From Bacteroidota bacterium (GTDB lineage: Bacteria; Bacteroidota; Bacteroidia; JACCXN01), in NCBI GenBank assembly GCA_947462515.1, contig CANHPJ010000107.1, positions 1 to 6,486 on the forward strand: a stretch of DNA of 6,486 nt, in the 5' to 3' direction. Position 1 is the first letter of the stretch. The number at the start of each line of letters is the position of its first letter. The translations under genes were made by a program, and so were the position numbers. The notes under the pieces were generated by a model that saw nothing but the letters and a program-made list of their open reading frames with translations, searched no databases and had not been told where the DNA came from. Of the stretch, positions 1 through 6,205 are shown in pieces.

Positions 1-2510
1 ATGAAACAGGAGATAAAATGGTTAGGTATACTGAAAAAGAAATATTGGACCTTATCTTCCTAGATTTTAACAGTAAAAAAATTTCTATATTATCACCAGT
101 AGTTAAAGGCAGAAAAGGGCATTACAGAGAACTTTTCGAACAGATAAGAAAGCAAGGCTTTTTAAAAGTAAGAGTAGATGGAGAAGTGATGGACTTATCA
201 CATAAACTTCAACTAGACAGATATAAAACCCACGACATTGAAATAGTTATTGATAGACTAATTGTAAATGAAGCATCATCAAAAAGAATTACTGAGTCCA
301 TTCAAACCGCAATCAAAAAAGGCAAAGGTGCAATCATGATACTTGAGCAGGATGAGAATGAAAATCATCTTCCTCAAAAGCTAAGAAATCAAAACATCCG
401 ATTTTTCAGCAAACACCTGATGTGTCCTTCAACAGGAATAGCATACGACGAGCCTGAACCTAATCTATTTTCATTTAATAGTCCATATGGAGCGTGTGAA
501 AAATGCAATGGATTGGGAGAAATATCTGAAATAGACCTGAATAAAATTATTCCAAATAACCAAACTAGTATAAATAAAGGAGGAATAATACCATTAGGAG
601 AATATAAGAAAAGCTGGATTTTCAATCAAATTGAAGCCATTGCAGACAAATATGGATTTTCATTGAACGATGCAATAGATAAAATACCTGAGCACGCTCT
701 AAACACCATTTTATTCGGGTCGGATGAAATAATAAAAATAAAATCAGAAACCTCTCAAAGTATAAGTTCCTACTCGATGTCTTTTGAAGGAGTTATTAAC
801 TTCATTAGCAGGGTAAACGAAGAAAACCCGAGTGCAAATATAACTAGGTGGGCAAATGAATTCATGAATAACATTCCATGTCCTACTTGTCATGGAACAA
901 GGCTAAAAAAACAAGCATTATACTTTAAAATCAATAATAAAAACATATCCGAGCTTGCTGAACTGGATATTTTGGAATTAGCCGACTGGTTCAAAAACAT
1001 TGAAGAAAAACTTGATCCAAGAAATAAAATAATTGCAAAAGAGGTTATAAATGAGATTAAAACGAGAATCAAATTTTTGCTTGATGTAGGGTTAGATTAT
1101 TTGACCTTGAATAGGAGCTCTAAAACCCTATCAGGTGGAGAAGCTCAAAGAATAAGGCTGGCAACACAAATAGGCTCACAGCTTGTTGGGGTCCTATATA
1201 TTTTAGATGAACCTAGCATTGGTTTACACCAAAGAGATAACATAAGGCTTATAAAGGCATTACAGAATTTAAGAGACATAGGAAATAGCGTATTGGTAGT
1301 GGAGCATGACAAGGAGATGATTTTATCGGCAGACTTTGTGATAGATGTAGGTCCAAAAGCTGGAGTAAATGGAGGCAGGATAGTTGCTGCTGGAACTCCT
1401 GATAAATTGCTAAAGGAACACACTTTAACAACCGACTATTTAACCGGAGTTAAAAGAATAGAAATACCAGCTGTAAGAAGAAAGGGTAATGGGAATTATT
1501 TAAAATTAACAGGTGCCAAAGGGCATAATTTAAAAAACATAGATATAGAATTTCCACTTGGCAAATTCATCTGCGTTACCGGAGTTTCTGGAAGCGGAAA
1601 GTCATCTCTTGTAACAGGAACACTCTACCCCATTTTAAACCAATATTTTTACCGATCGGTTCAAAAACCACTTGCATATAATGCAATAAAAGGACTTGAA
1701 CATTTAGACAAGGTTATTGAAATAGACCAATCACCAATAGGAAGGACACCCCGATCTAACCCTGCAACATACACAGGAGTATTTTCAGACATTCGGAATT
1801 TATTTTCGGCACTACCGGAATCAAAAATAAGAGGATACAAGCCAGGACGGTTTTCGTTTAATGTAAAAGGTGGAAGATGCGAAACTTGCGGAGGCGCAGG
1901 ATTGAGAACCATTGAAATGAATTTTTTACCTGATGTTTATGTTCCATGCGAAGGATGTGAAGGAAAGCGATACAACAGAGAAACATTAGAAATTAGATAC
2001 AAGGGGAAGTCCATAAGTGATGTATTGGATATGACTATCGATCAAGCAGTAAACTTTTTTGAAAACATACCTGCCATCTTTAATAAGATTAAAACACTGA
2101 AAGAAGTGGGTCTTGGATACATTACATTGGGTCAGCAATCAACAACAATTTCTGGGGGTGAAGCACAACGTGTTAAGTTGGCTACGGAACTTTCAAAAAA
2201 AGATACAGGAAAAACTTTTTATATTTTAGATGAACCCACAACAGGACTTCACTTTGAAGATATCAGGATTTTATTGGAAGTCCTACAAAAACTAATGGAA
2301 AACGGAAATACGATATTGGTGATAGAACATAATTTGGAGCTAATATCAGTTGCAGATCACATTATCGATTTTGGGCCAGAAGGAGGAAAAAATGGAGGTG
2401 AGATAATATGCACCGGAACACCGGAAGAAATAATTAAAAATAAAAAAAGCATCACAGCAATATACCTGAAGAAAGAATTAGAAAACTATTACGCAACTAT
2501 AAAAAATTAA
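1..2510 (+). CDS. uvrA: UvrA, excinuclease ABC subunit A (5'-partial)
   Basis: DNA-damage recognition ATPase of nucleotide excision repair; in the known pathway it loads UvrB on damaged DNA in the cytoplasm. The reading frame is open from base 3, so the Met codon at 18 is internal and the gene starts upstream. About 120 N-terminal residues, including the first Walker A, are missing compared with the usual ~940. Counting from Met18, visible parts are: UvrB-binding region (~20-130, with SPVVKGRKGHY), a Cys knuckle (C136, C160, C163), CPTC at 288-291, ABC signature LSGGEAQ (371-377), Walker B ILDEP (395-399), H-loop H430, second Walker A GVSGSGKSS (522-530), a full CX2CX19CX2C zinc module (C621, C624, C644, C647), second signature ISGGEAQ (711-717), Walker B ILDEP (736-740) and H771. 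The UvrB-binding region argues for a canonical UvrA, not a UvrB-independent paralogue. The first knuckle has Thr139 where E. coli has Cys. The next gene starts 5 nt after the stop. Confidence 0.97.
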   Translation, partial: ETGDKMVRYTEKEILDLIFLDFNSKKISILSPVVKGRKGHYRELFEQIRKQGFLKVRVDGEVMDLSHKLQLDRYKTHDIEIVIDRLIVNEASSKRITESIQTAIKKGKGAIMILEQDENENHLPQKLRNQNIRFFSKHLMCPSTGIAYDEPEPNLFSFNSPYGACEKCNGLGEISEIDLNKIIPNNQTSINKGGIIPLGEYKKSWIFNQIEAIADKYGFSLNDAIDKIPEHALNTILFGSDEIIKIKSETSQSISSYSMSFEGVINFISRVNEENPSANITRWANEFMNNIPCPTCHGTRLKKQALYFKINNKNISELAELDILELADWFKNIEEKLDPRNKIIAKEVINEIKTRIKFLLDVGLDYLTLNRSSKTLSGGEAQRIRLATQIGSQLVGVLYILDEPSIGLHQRDNIRLIKALQNLRDIGNSVLVVEHDKEMILSADFVIDVGPKAGVNGGRIVAAGTPDKLLKEHTLTTDYLTGVKRIEIPAVRRKGNGNYLKLTGAKGHNLKNIDIEFPLGKFICVTGVSGSGKSSLVTGTLYPILNQYFYRSVQKPLAYNAIKGLEHLDKVIEIDQSPIGRTPRSNPATYTGVFSDIRNLFSALPESKIRGYKPGRFSFNVKGGRCETCGGAGLRTIEMNFLPDVYVPCEGCEGKRYNRETLEIRYKGKSISDVLDMTIDQAVNFFENIPAIFNKIKTLKEVGLGYITLGQQSTTISGGEAQRVKLATELSKKDTGKTFYILDEPTTGLHFEDIRILLEVLQKLMENGNTILVIEHNLELISVADHIIDFGPEGGKNGGEIICTGTPEEIIKNKKSITAIYLKKELENYYATIKN

Positions 2511-2515
2511 AGGAA

Positions 2516-3226
2516 ATGTCAGATATCGATGATAAAATCCGTAAGGCCTTTGCAAACAAAGACTGGAATGAGCACAGGGCAGCAGATGCCTGGCAAATTT
2601 TCAAAGTGATGGGTGAATTTGTTGAAGGATTTGACAAACTTTCCAAGATTGGACCATGCGTATCTATTTTCGGGTCAGCCAGAACCAAACCTGGTCATAA
2701 ATATTATAAATTGGCTGAAGAGATTGCCTATATGCTGACTCAAGAAGGCTATGGAATAATAACTGGCGGAGGTCCAGGCATTATGGAAGCAGCAAATAAG
2801 GGAGCCAAAGCAGGAGGAGGCAAATCGGTTGGATTAAATATTGATTTGCCATTCGAGCAATTTTCAAATCCATACATAGACAATGATAAAATAATCACCT
2901 TCGATTATTTTTTTGTTAGAAAAGTAATGTTTGTAAAATATGCGCAGGGATTTGTTGTTTTACCGGGAGGATTTGGAACCTTAGACGAACTATTTGAAGC
3001 ATTGACTCTTATTCAAACCCTCAAAATAGGCAGATTTCCGATAATATTAGTTGGGAAGAGCTATTGGGAAGGATTATTAAATTGGGTAAAAACAAGTATG
3101 CTTGAAGAAGAAAACAATATCAAAGCAGAAGATCTTGATTTATGTCTAATAGTTGATACAGCGGAAGAAGCCGTGAAATCAATTGTAGATTTTTACTCAA
3201 AATATCTACTAAAGCCGAATTTCTAA
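2516..3226 (+). CDS. LOG-family (TIGR00730-type) nucleotide phosphoribohydrolase
   Basis: A 236-aa cytoplasmic Rossmann-fold protein of the LOG/lysine-decarboxylase-like family. Characterised members remove the base from nucleoside 5'-monophosphates, either cytokinin ribotides or ordinary purine/pyrimidine nucleotides. Visible motifs are the IFGSAR segment after the first strand (51-56), GGGPGIMEAANKGA (84-97), the Arg-Lys pair R135-K136 in FFVRKVMFVKYA, and the family hallmark PGGFGTLDE (150-158), whose Glu is catalytic in studied homologues. It is longer than the ~190-aa plant-type LOG because of a ~45-residue helical N-terminal extension. The start at 2516 lies 5 nt after the uvrA stop. 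AGGA sits immediately before the ATG, too close for a normal Shine-Dalgarno, so translational coupling to uvrA is likely. The substrate cannot be told from sequence: nucleotide salvage or clearance of damaged nucleotides is as plausible as cytokinin production. Confidence 0.93.
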   Translation: MSDIDDKIRKAFANKDWNEHRAADAWQIFKVMGEFVEGFDKLSKIGPCVSIFGSARTKPGHKYYKLAEEIAYMLTQEGYGIITGGGPGIMEAANKGAKAGGGKSVGLNIDLPFEQFSNPYIDNDKIITFDYFFVRKVMFVKYAQGFVVLPGGFGTLDELFEALTLIQTLKIGRFPIILVGKSYWEGLLNWVKTSMLEEENNIKAEDLDLCLIVDTAEEAVKSIVDFYSKYLLKPNF

Positions 3227-3233
3227 TCGGCTT
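3212..3233 (+). terminator. Short hairpin overlapping the LOG stop codon, possible weak terminator
   Basis: The arms AAGCCGA (3212-3218) and TCGGCTT (3227-3233) pair perfectly over 7 bp around an 8-nt loop containing the TAA stop. No clean T-run follows; the downstream stretch is AAAATCTATT and later a pyrimidine-rich run (~3254-3280). It is the only GC-containing hairpin at the end of the uvrA-LOG unit. It could end or attenuate transcription or protect the 3' end, but it does not meet the standard intrinsic-terminator pattern. Confidence 0.35.
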
Positions 3234-3269
3234 AAAATCTATTCAGATAAATAATTTTCCTTTCCTCTA

Positions 3270-3323
3270 TTTCTGTTTTCTCCTATTAACATTCAAATGT
3301 TAATATAATTTACAAAACAGAAA
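3270..3323. repeat. Nested inverted repeat in the intergenic region
   Basis: An outer 10-bp pair, TTTCTGTTTT (3270-3279) and AAAACAGAAA (3314-3323), encloses an inner perfect 10-bp pair, TATTAACATT (3284-3293) and AATGTTAATA (3296-3305), separated by CA. Unpaired gaps of 4 nt (3280-3283) and 8 nt (3306-3313) lie between the stems. It may be a protein-binding operator, a cruciform, or a transcript-end structure. It ends about 22 bp before the candidate -7 element, which would place it at or just upstream of the -33 region of the downstream promoter. No U-run follows, so a classical terminator is unlikely. Confidence 0.55.
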
Positions 3324-3345
3324 AGTTTCATGGACTATGCTTTAG

Positions 3346-3353
3346 TATTTTTG
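3346..3353 (+). promoter_or_regulatory. Candidate Bacteroidota -7 promoter element (TAnnTTTG)
   Basis: TATTTTTG matches the TAnnTTTG consensus of the primary sigma factor of Bacteroidota. It lies 101 nt before the ATG of the first envelope gene, giving a predicted leader of roughly 95 nt. No good TTG/TTTG -33 element is present at the usual distance; the nearest is TTTC at 3326-3329 with short spacing. The promoter may therefore be weak or need an activator. The motif is short and AT-rich, so a chance match is possible. Confidence 0.4.
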
Positions 3354-3359
3354 TACAAA
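3350..3359. promoter_or_regulatory. 10-bp palindrome overlapping the -7 element
   Basis: TTTGTACAAA is a perfect 10-bp palindrome. It covers the TTTG half of the candidate -7 box and the expected transcription start. That placement would suit a repressor operator, but the length is short for an AT-rich region and chance cannot be excluded. Confidence 0.25.
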
Positions 3360-3414
3360 TCGTAGTTATCAACACTTGTTCAAAAGTCCATTTTTTCTTA
3401 TTATTTTAATGAGA

Positions 3415-3437
3415 TTAAAGCTTAAATTAAGCTTTAA
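3415..3437. repeat. 23-bp palindrome in the predicted leader of the first envelope gene
   Basis: Arms TTAAAGCTTAA (3415-3425) and TTAAGCTTTAA (3427-3437) are perfect complements around a single A at 3426. The element ends 17 nt before the start codon at 3455. In RNA it would form a hairpin in the 5' leader close to the ribosome site; in DNA it would be a symmetric operator. No Shine-Dalgarno motif is seen here. Confidence 0.55.
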
Positions 3438-3454
3438 AAATTCAATATTAAAGA

Positions 3455-4777
3455 ATGAAAAACAAGATTGAAAACAGCTTAATTTATTTGTTAATGATAT
3501 GTTCATTTAAGATATACGGACAGATAGATAGCACGAAAAACAAAAGTTTATCTTCATTGCACATGGGTTTTGGTAGCTTATCATACATAGGAGATTTAAG
3601 AAAAAATAACGAAAATCCACTATCCTATTTATCGCCATCATATTCAATTGGACTAGAGCAAAGTTTATTTAAAAACACATCAATTAATATAAATATTACA
3701 AAAGGATCGATTCAATATTCGCAGCGAGAAACAAACAGTAATTTAAATTTCAGAAGCACTATCGGTTTAATTGATTTTAACATAAAATATTACTTTGACA
3801 AAGATTTTTCAAGAAAAACAAATCCATTTATTATTCCTTATATAAGTATAGGTCTTGGGCATCTATCTTTTAAGCCGATGGCAGATTTAAAAGATAAAAA
3901 TGGTGAAATATACCATTATTGGAGCGATGGAACGATAAGAAATATAGAAGAGAAAGAAGAAAATGAAACTAACTCAAAAATACTTGTCAGAGATTATAAA
4001 TATGAAACAACACTAACTGACCCCATTAGCAACTACAAGAAAACGGCATTTAGTGTTCCAATTGTTTTAGGAATAAAATTGAAATTAACGCCGAGGATTG
4101 AAACAAGTTTAGGTATTGGATATTCATTGTTAAGAACTGACTTTTTAGATAATAACAATGAATCAAAAGGTAACGACAGAATATTTAATTCAAACATAAG
4201 TATGAATTTCAATTTTGGAGTTAAAAAAACAAATGACAAAATAGAATCAGACGATAGAGATTTGTCCCATTTAGAAATCCAGGACAATGATCAAGATGGC
4301 ATTACAGACATGAAGGATGATTGCCCAAACACACCATTCAACATTAAAGTAAACACAAGAGGTTGCCCAATTGACACAGACCAGGATGGTGTACCTGATT
4401 ATATTGATAAAGAGCCAAATAGTGGCAGAAATAAAATAATTAACTCTGAAGGTATATCGATAACCGAAGCAGCGATACTCGAAAAATATACCAAAGACAC
4501 TACAGTTGAATATAAAATAAACTTTGAGCGCATAGAGGTTAAAGATTCAAACTTTGAAGAAGTTTTAAAAAAATTAAAACAGAAAGAAAAAAACAGTCAA
4601 AATTCAGATATCAAGTCACTAATTATACCAGAAGAGCTGAAAGCAATCGATTTTGATAATGACGGTCAGATTAAGGCAGATGAGATTATGAAAGCAATTG
4701 ATTATTACTTCGATGAGGATCAAAGAATTACAATCGAAAAGATTAACCTACTTATTGAACATTTTTTTAATAACTAA
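3455..4777 (+). CDS. Outer-membrane barrel protein with TSP3 repeats and C-terminal EF-hand/dockerin-like tail (copy A)
   Basis: No specific gene name recognised. Residues 1-22 look like a signal peptide (MKNKIENS, hydrophobic LIYLLMICSF, cleavage near IYG|Q). Residues ~31-256 alternate polar and hydrophobic residues in strands ending in aromatic/Asn-rich patterns (FNSNISMNFNFG), as expected for an outer-membrane beta-barrel. Inside it is a conserved block DLKDKNGEIYHYWSDG (144-159). Residues 277-321 hold two TSP3 calcium repeats (DNDQDGITD, DTDQDGVPD) with C290 in CPNTP and C304 in GCP, likely a disulfide. A charged, probably helical linker (~322-395) leads to a canonical EF loop (D399, D401, D403, G404, I406, E410) and a second, degenerate helix-loop-helix. 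No OmpA peptidoglycan-binding domain follows. The next gene is a paralogue 28 nt downstream. It is probably exported to the outer membrane; role unknown, perhaps structural or scaffold-like. Confidence 0.88.
   Translation: MKNKIENSLIYLLMICSFKIYGQIDSTKNKSLSSLHMGFGSLSYIGDLRKNNENPLSYLSPSYSIGLEQSLFKNTSININITKGSIQYSQRETNSNLNFRSTIGLIDFNIKYYFDKDFSRKTNPFIIPYISIGLGHLSFKPMADLKDKNGEIYHYWSDGTIRNIEEKEENETNSKILVRDYKYETTLTDPISNYKKTAFSVPIVLGIKLKLTPRIETSLGIGYSLLRTDFLDNNNESKGNDRIFNSNISMNFNFGVKKTNDKIESDDRDLSHLEIQDNDQDGITDMKDDCPNTPFNIKVNTRGCPIDTDQDGVPDYIDKEPNSGRNKIINSEGISITEAAILEKYTKDTTVEYKINFERIEVKDSNFEEVLKKLKQKEKNSQNSDIKSLIIPEELKAIDFDNDGQIKADEIMKAIDYYFDEDQRITIEKINLLIEHFFNN
4643..4768 (+). other. EF-hand pair / dockerin-like domain of copy A
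   Basis: The segment has one loop fitting the 12-residue EF-hand consensus (D399-x-D401-x-D403-G-x-I406...E410) followed by helix EIMKAIDYYF. A second unit, RITIEKINLLIEHFF, has a similar helix but no calcium ligands in the right register. The helices EIMKAIDYYF and KINLLIEHFF look like an internal duplication. Paired F-hand units with DxDxDG loops are typical of dockerins, although dockerins normally keep both loops. It could equally be an ordinary EF-hand pair. Confidence 0.6.
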
Positions 4778-4781
4778 TTAA

Positions 4782-4807
4782 ATTATAAATCCAAATCGAT
4801 TTATAAT
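4782..4807 (+). promoter_or_regulatory. Hairpin that includes the start codon of copy B
   Basis: Arms ATTATAAATC (4782-4791) and GATTTATAAT (4798-4807) pair perfectly over 10 bp around the loop CAAATC. The A and T of the ATG at 4806 are the two closing bases of the stem. The internal sequence AAATCGATTT (4793-4802) is also a palindrome. Such a stem could lower initiation at copy B or act as a processing site between the two cistrons, but it is almost all A-U and so weak. Confidence 0.4.
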
Positions 4808-6164
4808 GAGAAATAAAATTAAACTATCTAGTATGAGAAATGCTATACTTTATACCGCAATTATAATTCTTGGTTTTTGTTCCAAGCTTTATTCACAGAC
4901 AATACAAGAACCGCAGGAGGAAGAAATAAACTATAGTAAGCAATTGGGAATTGCATTTGGTGGAGGCACTTTATCCTATTTCGGGGACTTAAATAAAAAT
5001 TCAAATGTTGGAATGTCCAGCCAAGTTAGATATGGATTAAATGTAGGAATTGAGGATAGAATCAATAACTATTTCGGAATTCAGTTCAATGGATTATTTG
5101 GTAAATTATCTTACAATGAAAGATCAAAAGGAACATTTAGAAATTTTGAAACTAACCTAATACAAGGAAACTTCGATTTAGTTTTTTATTTTGACGACAA
5201 CAGTCTTTTGAAAACTAGCACACTATTGTCTCCATATTTATTTGCCGGAGTAGGATTTCTTTCTTTTTCACCTAAAGGAGATTTAAAAGACGCAAATGGA
5301 AACCAATATTATTATTGGGACGATGGATCAATAAAGAATAAAGCTCAAGACGCACCAGACAACAAATCAGCTATTGCAATCAAAAGAGACTACAATTATG
5401 AAACAAGTTATAAGGGCTCCGGAGCACTTGTATTTCCGCTAGGTGCAGGACTGAAGGTGAAGTTAAGCAGATCACTCGAAACCAATATTTTCGCAACCTA
5501 TAATATCTCCCTTGCCGATAAAATTGACAATTTGGAGGAGAGTGGAAACAATGACAAATACCTCTATACAGCTATAAACCTTAGTTACAATATAGGTCAA
5601 CACAAAAAAGAAAAAACAACAGAAAAACAAGGAGATGATGCATATAACAACATAGACTTTGCATCAATTGATAAATTAGATTCAGATAAAGATGGAATCG
5701 CTGACCTCTTGGATTTGTGTGCAAATACACCATTAAACATCCCGGTAGACATCAAAGGATGCCCTATTGACGGAGACAATGACGGAGTTCCAGACTACCT
5801 AGACAAAGAGCCACAAACCATAAAAGGAGCTATTGTTGGATCCGATGGAATAACATTAACTGATTCAATGATTGTTGAAAAAATGAAACGAGATTCTATG
5901 GCAGTAAGCAGAAATGATTTATTTAATCAAAATCCAACATTACTCACTTTGCGAGAAATGGAAGAAAAAGGAATGAAGAACAAAAAACCAAGCACAGGAA
6001 GTGGTTTTATAAACTCACCAGAATTTAAAATTGCAGATGCGAATAAAGATGGATACTTATCTGTAGATGAAATTATGTCAGGTATTGATTTATTTTTTGA
6101 AGGAGAAACAGAATTAAACGTTGAAAAAATAAATAAGCTAATCGATTACTTCTTTGAACAATAA
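4806..6164 (+). CDS. Outer-membrane barrel protein with TSP3 repeats and C-terminal EF-hand/dockerin-like tail (copy B)
   Basis: Paralogue of the gene immediately upstream with the same domain order. The start at 4806 is preferred because MRNKI matches MKNKI of copy A; Met10 (4833) also leaves a complete signal peptide (MRNAILYTAIIILGFCSKLYS|Q). Residues ~45-265 form the predicted barrel, opening with GIAFGGGTLSYFGDL and containing DLKDANGNQYYYWDDG (159-174). Residues 143-178 share 21 of 36 positions with 128-163 of copy A. Two TSP3 repeats span 292-336 (DSDKDGIAD, DGDNDGVPD) with C305 and C319; the usual CPNTP is CANTP here. This segment matches copy A at 29 of 43 positions. The linker (~337-405) is unlike copy A in sequence and richer in Met and Ser. 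The tail has a canonical EF loop (D411, N413, D415, G416, L418, E422) and a degenerate second unit ending in IDYFFEQ. It probably sits in the outer membrane; function unknown. Confidence 0.88.
   Translation: MRNKIKLSSMRNAILYTAIIILGFCSKLYSQTIQEPQEEEINYSKQLGIAFGGGTLSYFGDLNKNSNVGMSSQVRYGLNVGIEDRINNYFGIQFNGLFGKLSYNERSKGTFRNFETNLIQGNFDLVFYFDDNSLLKTSTLLSPYLFAGVGFLSFSPKGDLKDANGNQYYYWDDGSIKNKAQDAPDNKSAIAIKRDYNYETSYKGSGALVFPLGAGLKVKLSRSLETNIFATYNISLADKIDNLEESGNNDKYLYTAINLSYNIGQHKKEKTTEKQGDDAYNNIDFASIDKLDSDKDGIADLLDLCANTPLNIPVDIKGCPIDGDNDGVPDYLDKEPQTIKGAIVGSDGITLTDSMIVEKMKRDSMAVSRNDLFNQNPTLLTLREMEEKGMKNKKPSTGSGFINSPEFKIADANKDGYLSVDEIMSGIDLFFEGETELNVEKINKLIDYFFEQ
6024..6155 (+). other. EF-hand pair / dockerin-like domain of copy B
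   Basis: DANKDGYLSVDE (411-422) is a canonical EF loop followed by helix EIMSGIDLFF. The second unit, LNVEKINKLIDYFF, repeats the helix pattern but its loop (EGETELN) lacks the Asp ligands. The pattern of one intact and one degenerate loop matches copy A, so it was probably fixed before the duplication and is not random decay. Confidence 0.6.
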
Positions 6165-6167
6165 ATA

Positions 6168-6177
6168 AACTCGAGTT
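6168..6177. repeat. 10-bp palindrome between copy B and the third gene
   Basis: AACTCGAGTT is a perfect loopless palindrome starting 4 nt after the copy B stop codon. It would not form a stable RNA hairpin and no T-run follows, so termination here is unlikely. At 10 bp it may be chance. Confidence 0.2.
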
Positions 6178-6205
6178 AATTAAACCAATATAAAAACTTA
6201 AGAAA

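Noticed and set aside
18..20. Met codon at 18 as the true uvrA start
   Set aside because: The frame is open upstream to the window edge, and the protein would lack the first Walker A and about 120 residues found in all UvrA proteins. It is a window-edge truncation, not a short gene.
1..63. ATG at position 1 opening a short frame
   Set aside because: It runs into a TAG at 61-63 after 20 codons and overlaps the UvrA frame, which is open from base 3 with clear UvrA homology.
1145..1912. Antisense open frames opposite uvrA (for example 1145-1423 and 1661-1912 on the minus strand)
   Set aside because: They lie opposite strongly conserved ABC motifs, have no recognisable domains and are explained by the codon use of the real gene.
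3366..3374. TTATCAACA resembling a DnaA box (8 of 9 to TTATCCACA)
   Set aside because: A single imperfect box with no cluster, no AT-rich unwinding pattern distinct from the background and no replication gene nearby.
3330..3391. Inverted repeat ATGGACT (3330-3336) and AGTCCAT (3385-3391) before a T-run
   Set aside because: Only 7 bp with a 48-nt loop; although TTTTTT follows, a terminator with so long a loop is unlikely and the pairing may be chance.
4033..4287. Antisense open frame opposite copy A, and a similar one opposite copy B (5597-5779)
   Set aside because: Composition is a mirror of the sense gene; no signal peptide, motif or separate promoter seen.
3455..6164. The two paralogues as fragments of one broken gene
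   Set aside because: Each has its own signal peptide, complete barrel, TSP3 repeats, tail and stop; this is duplication, not a frameshift.
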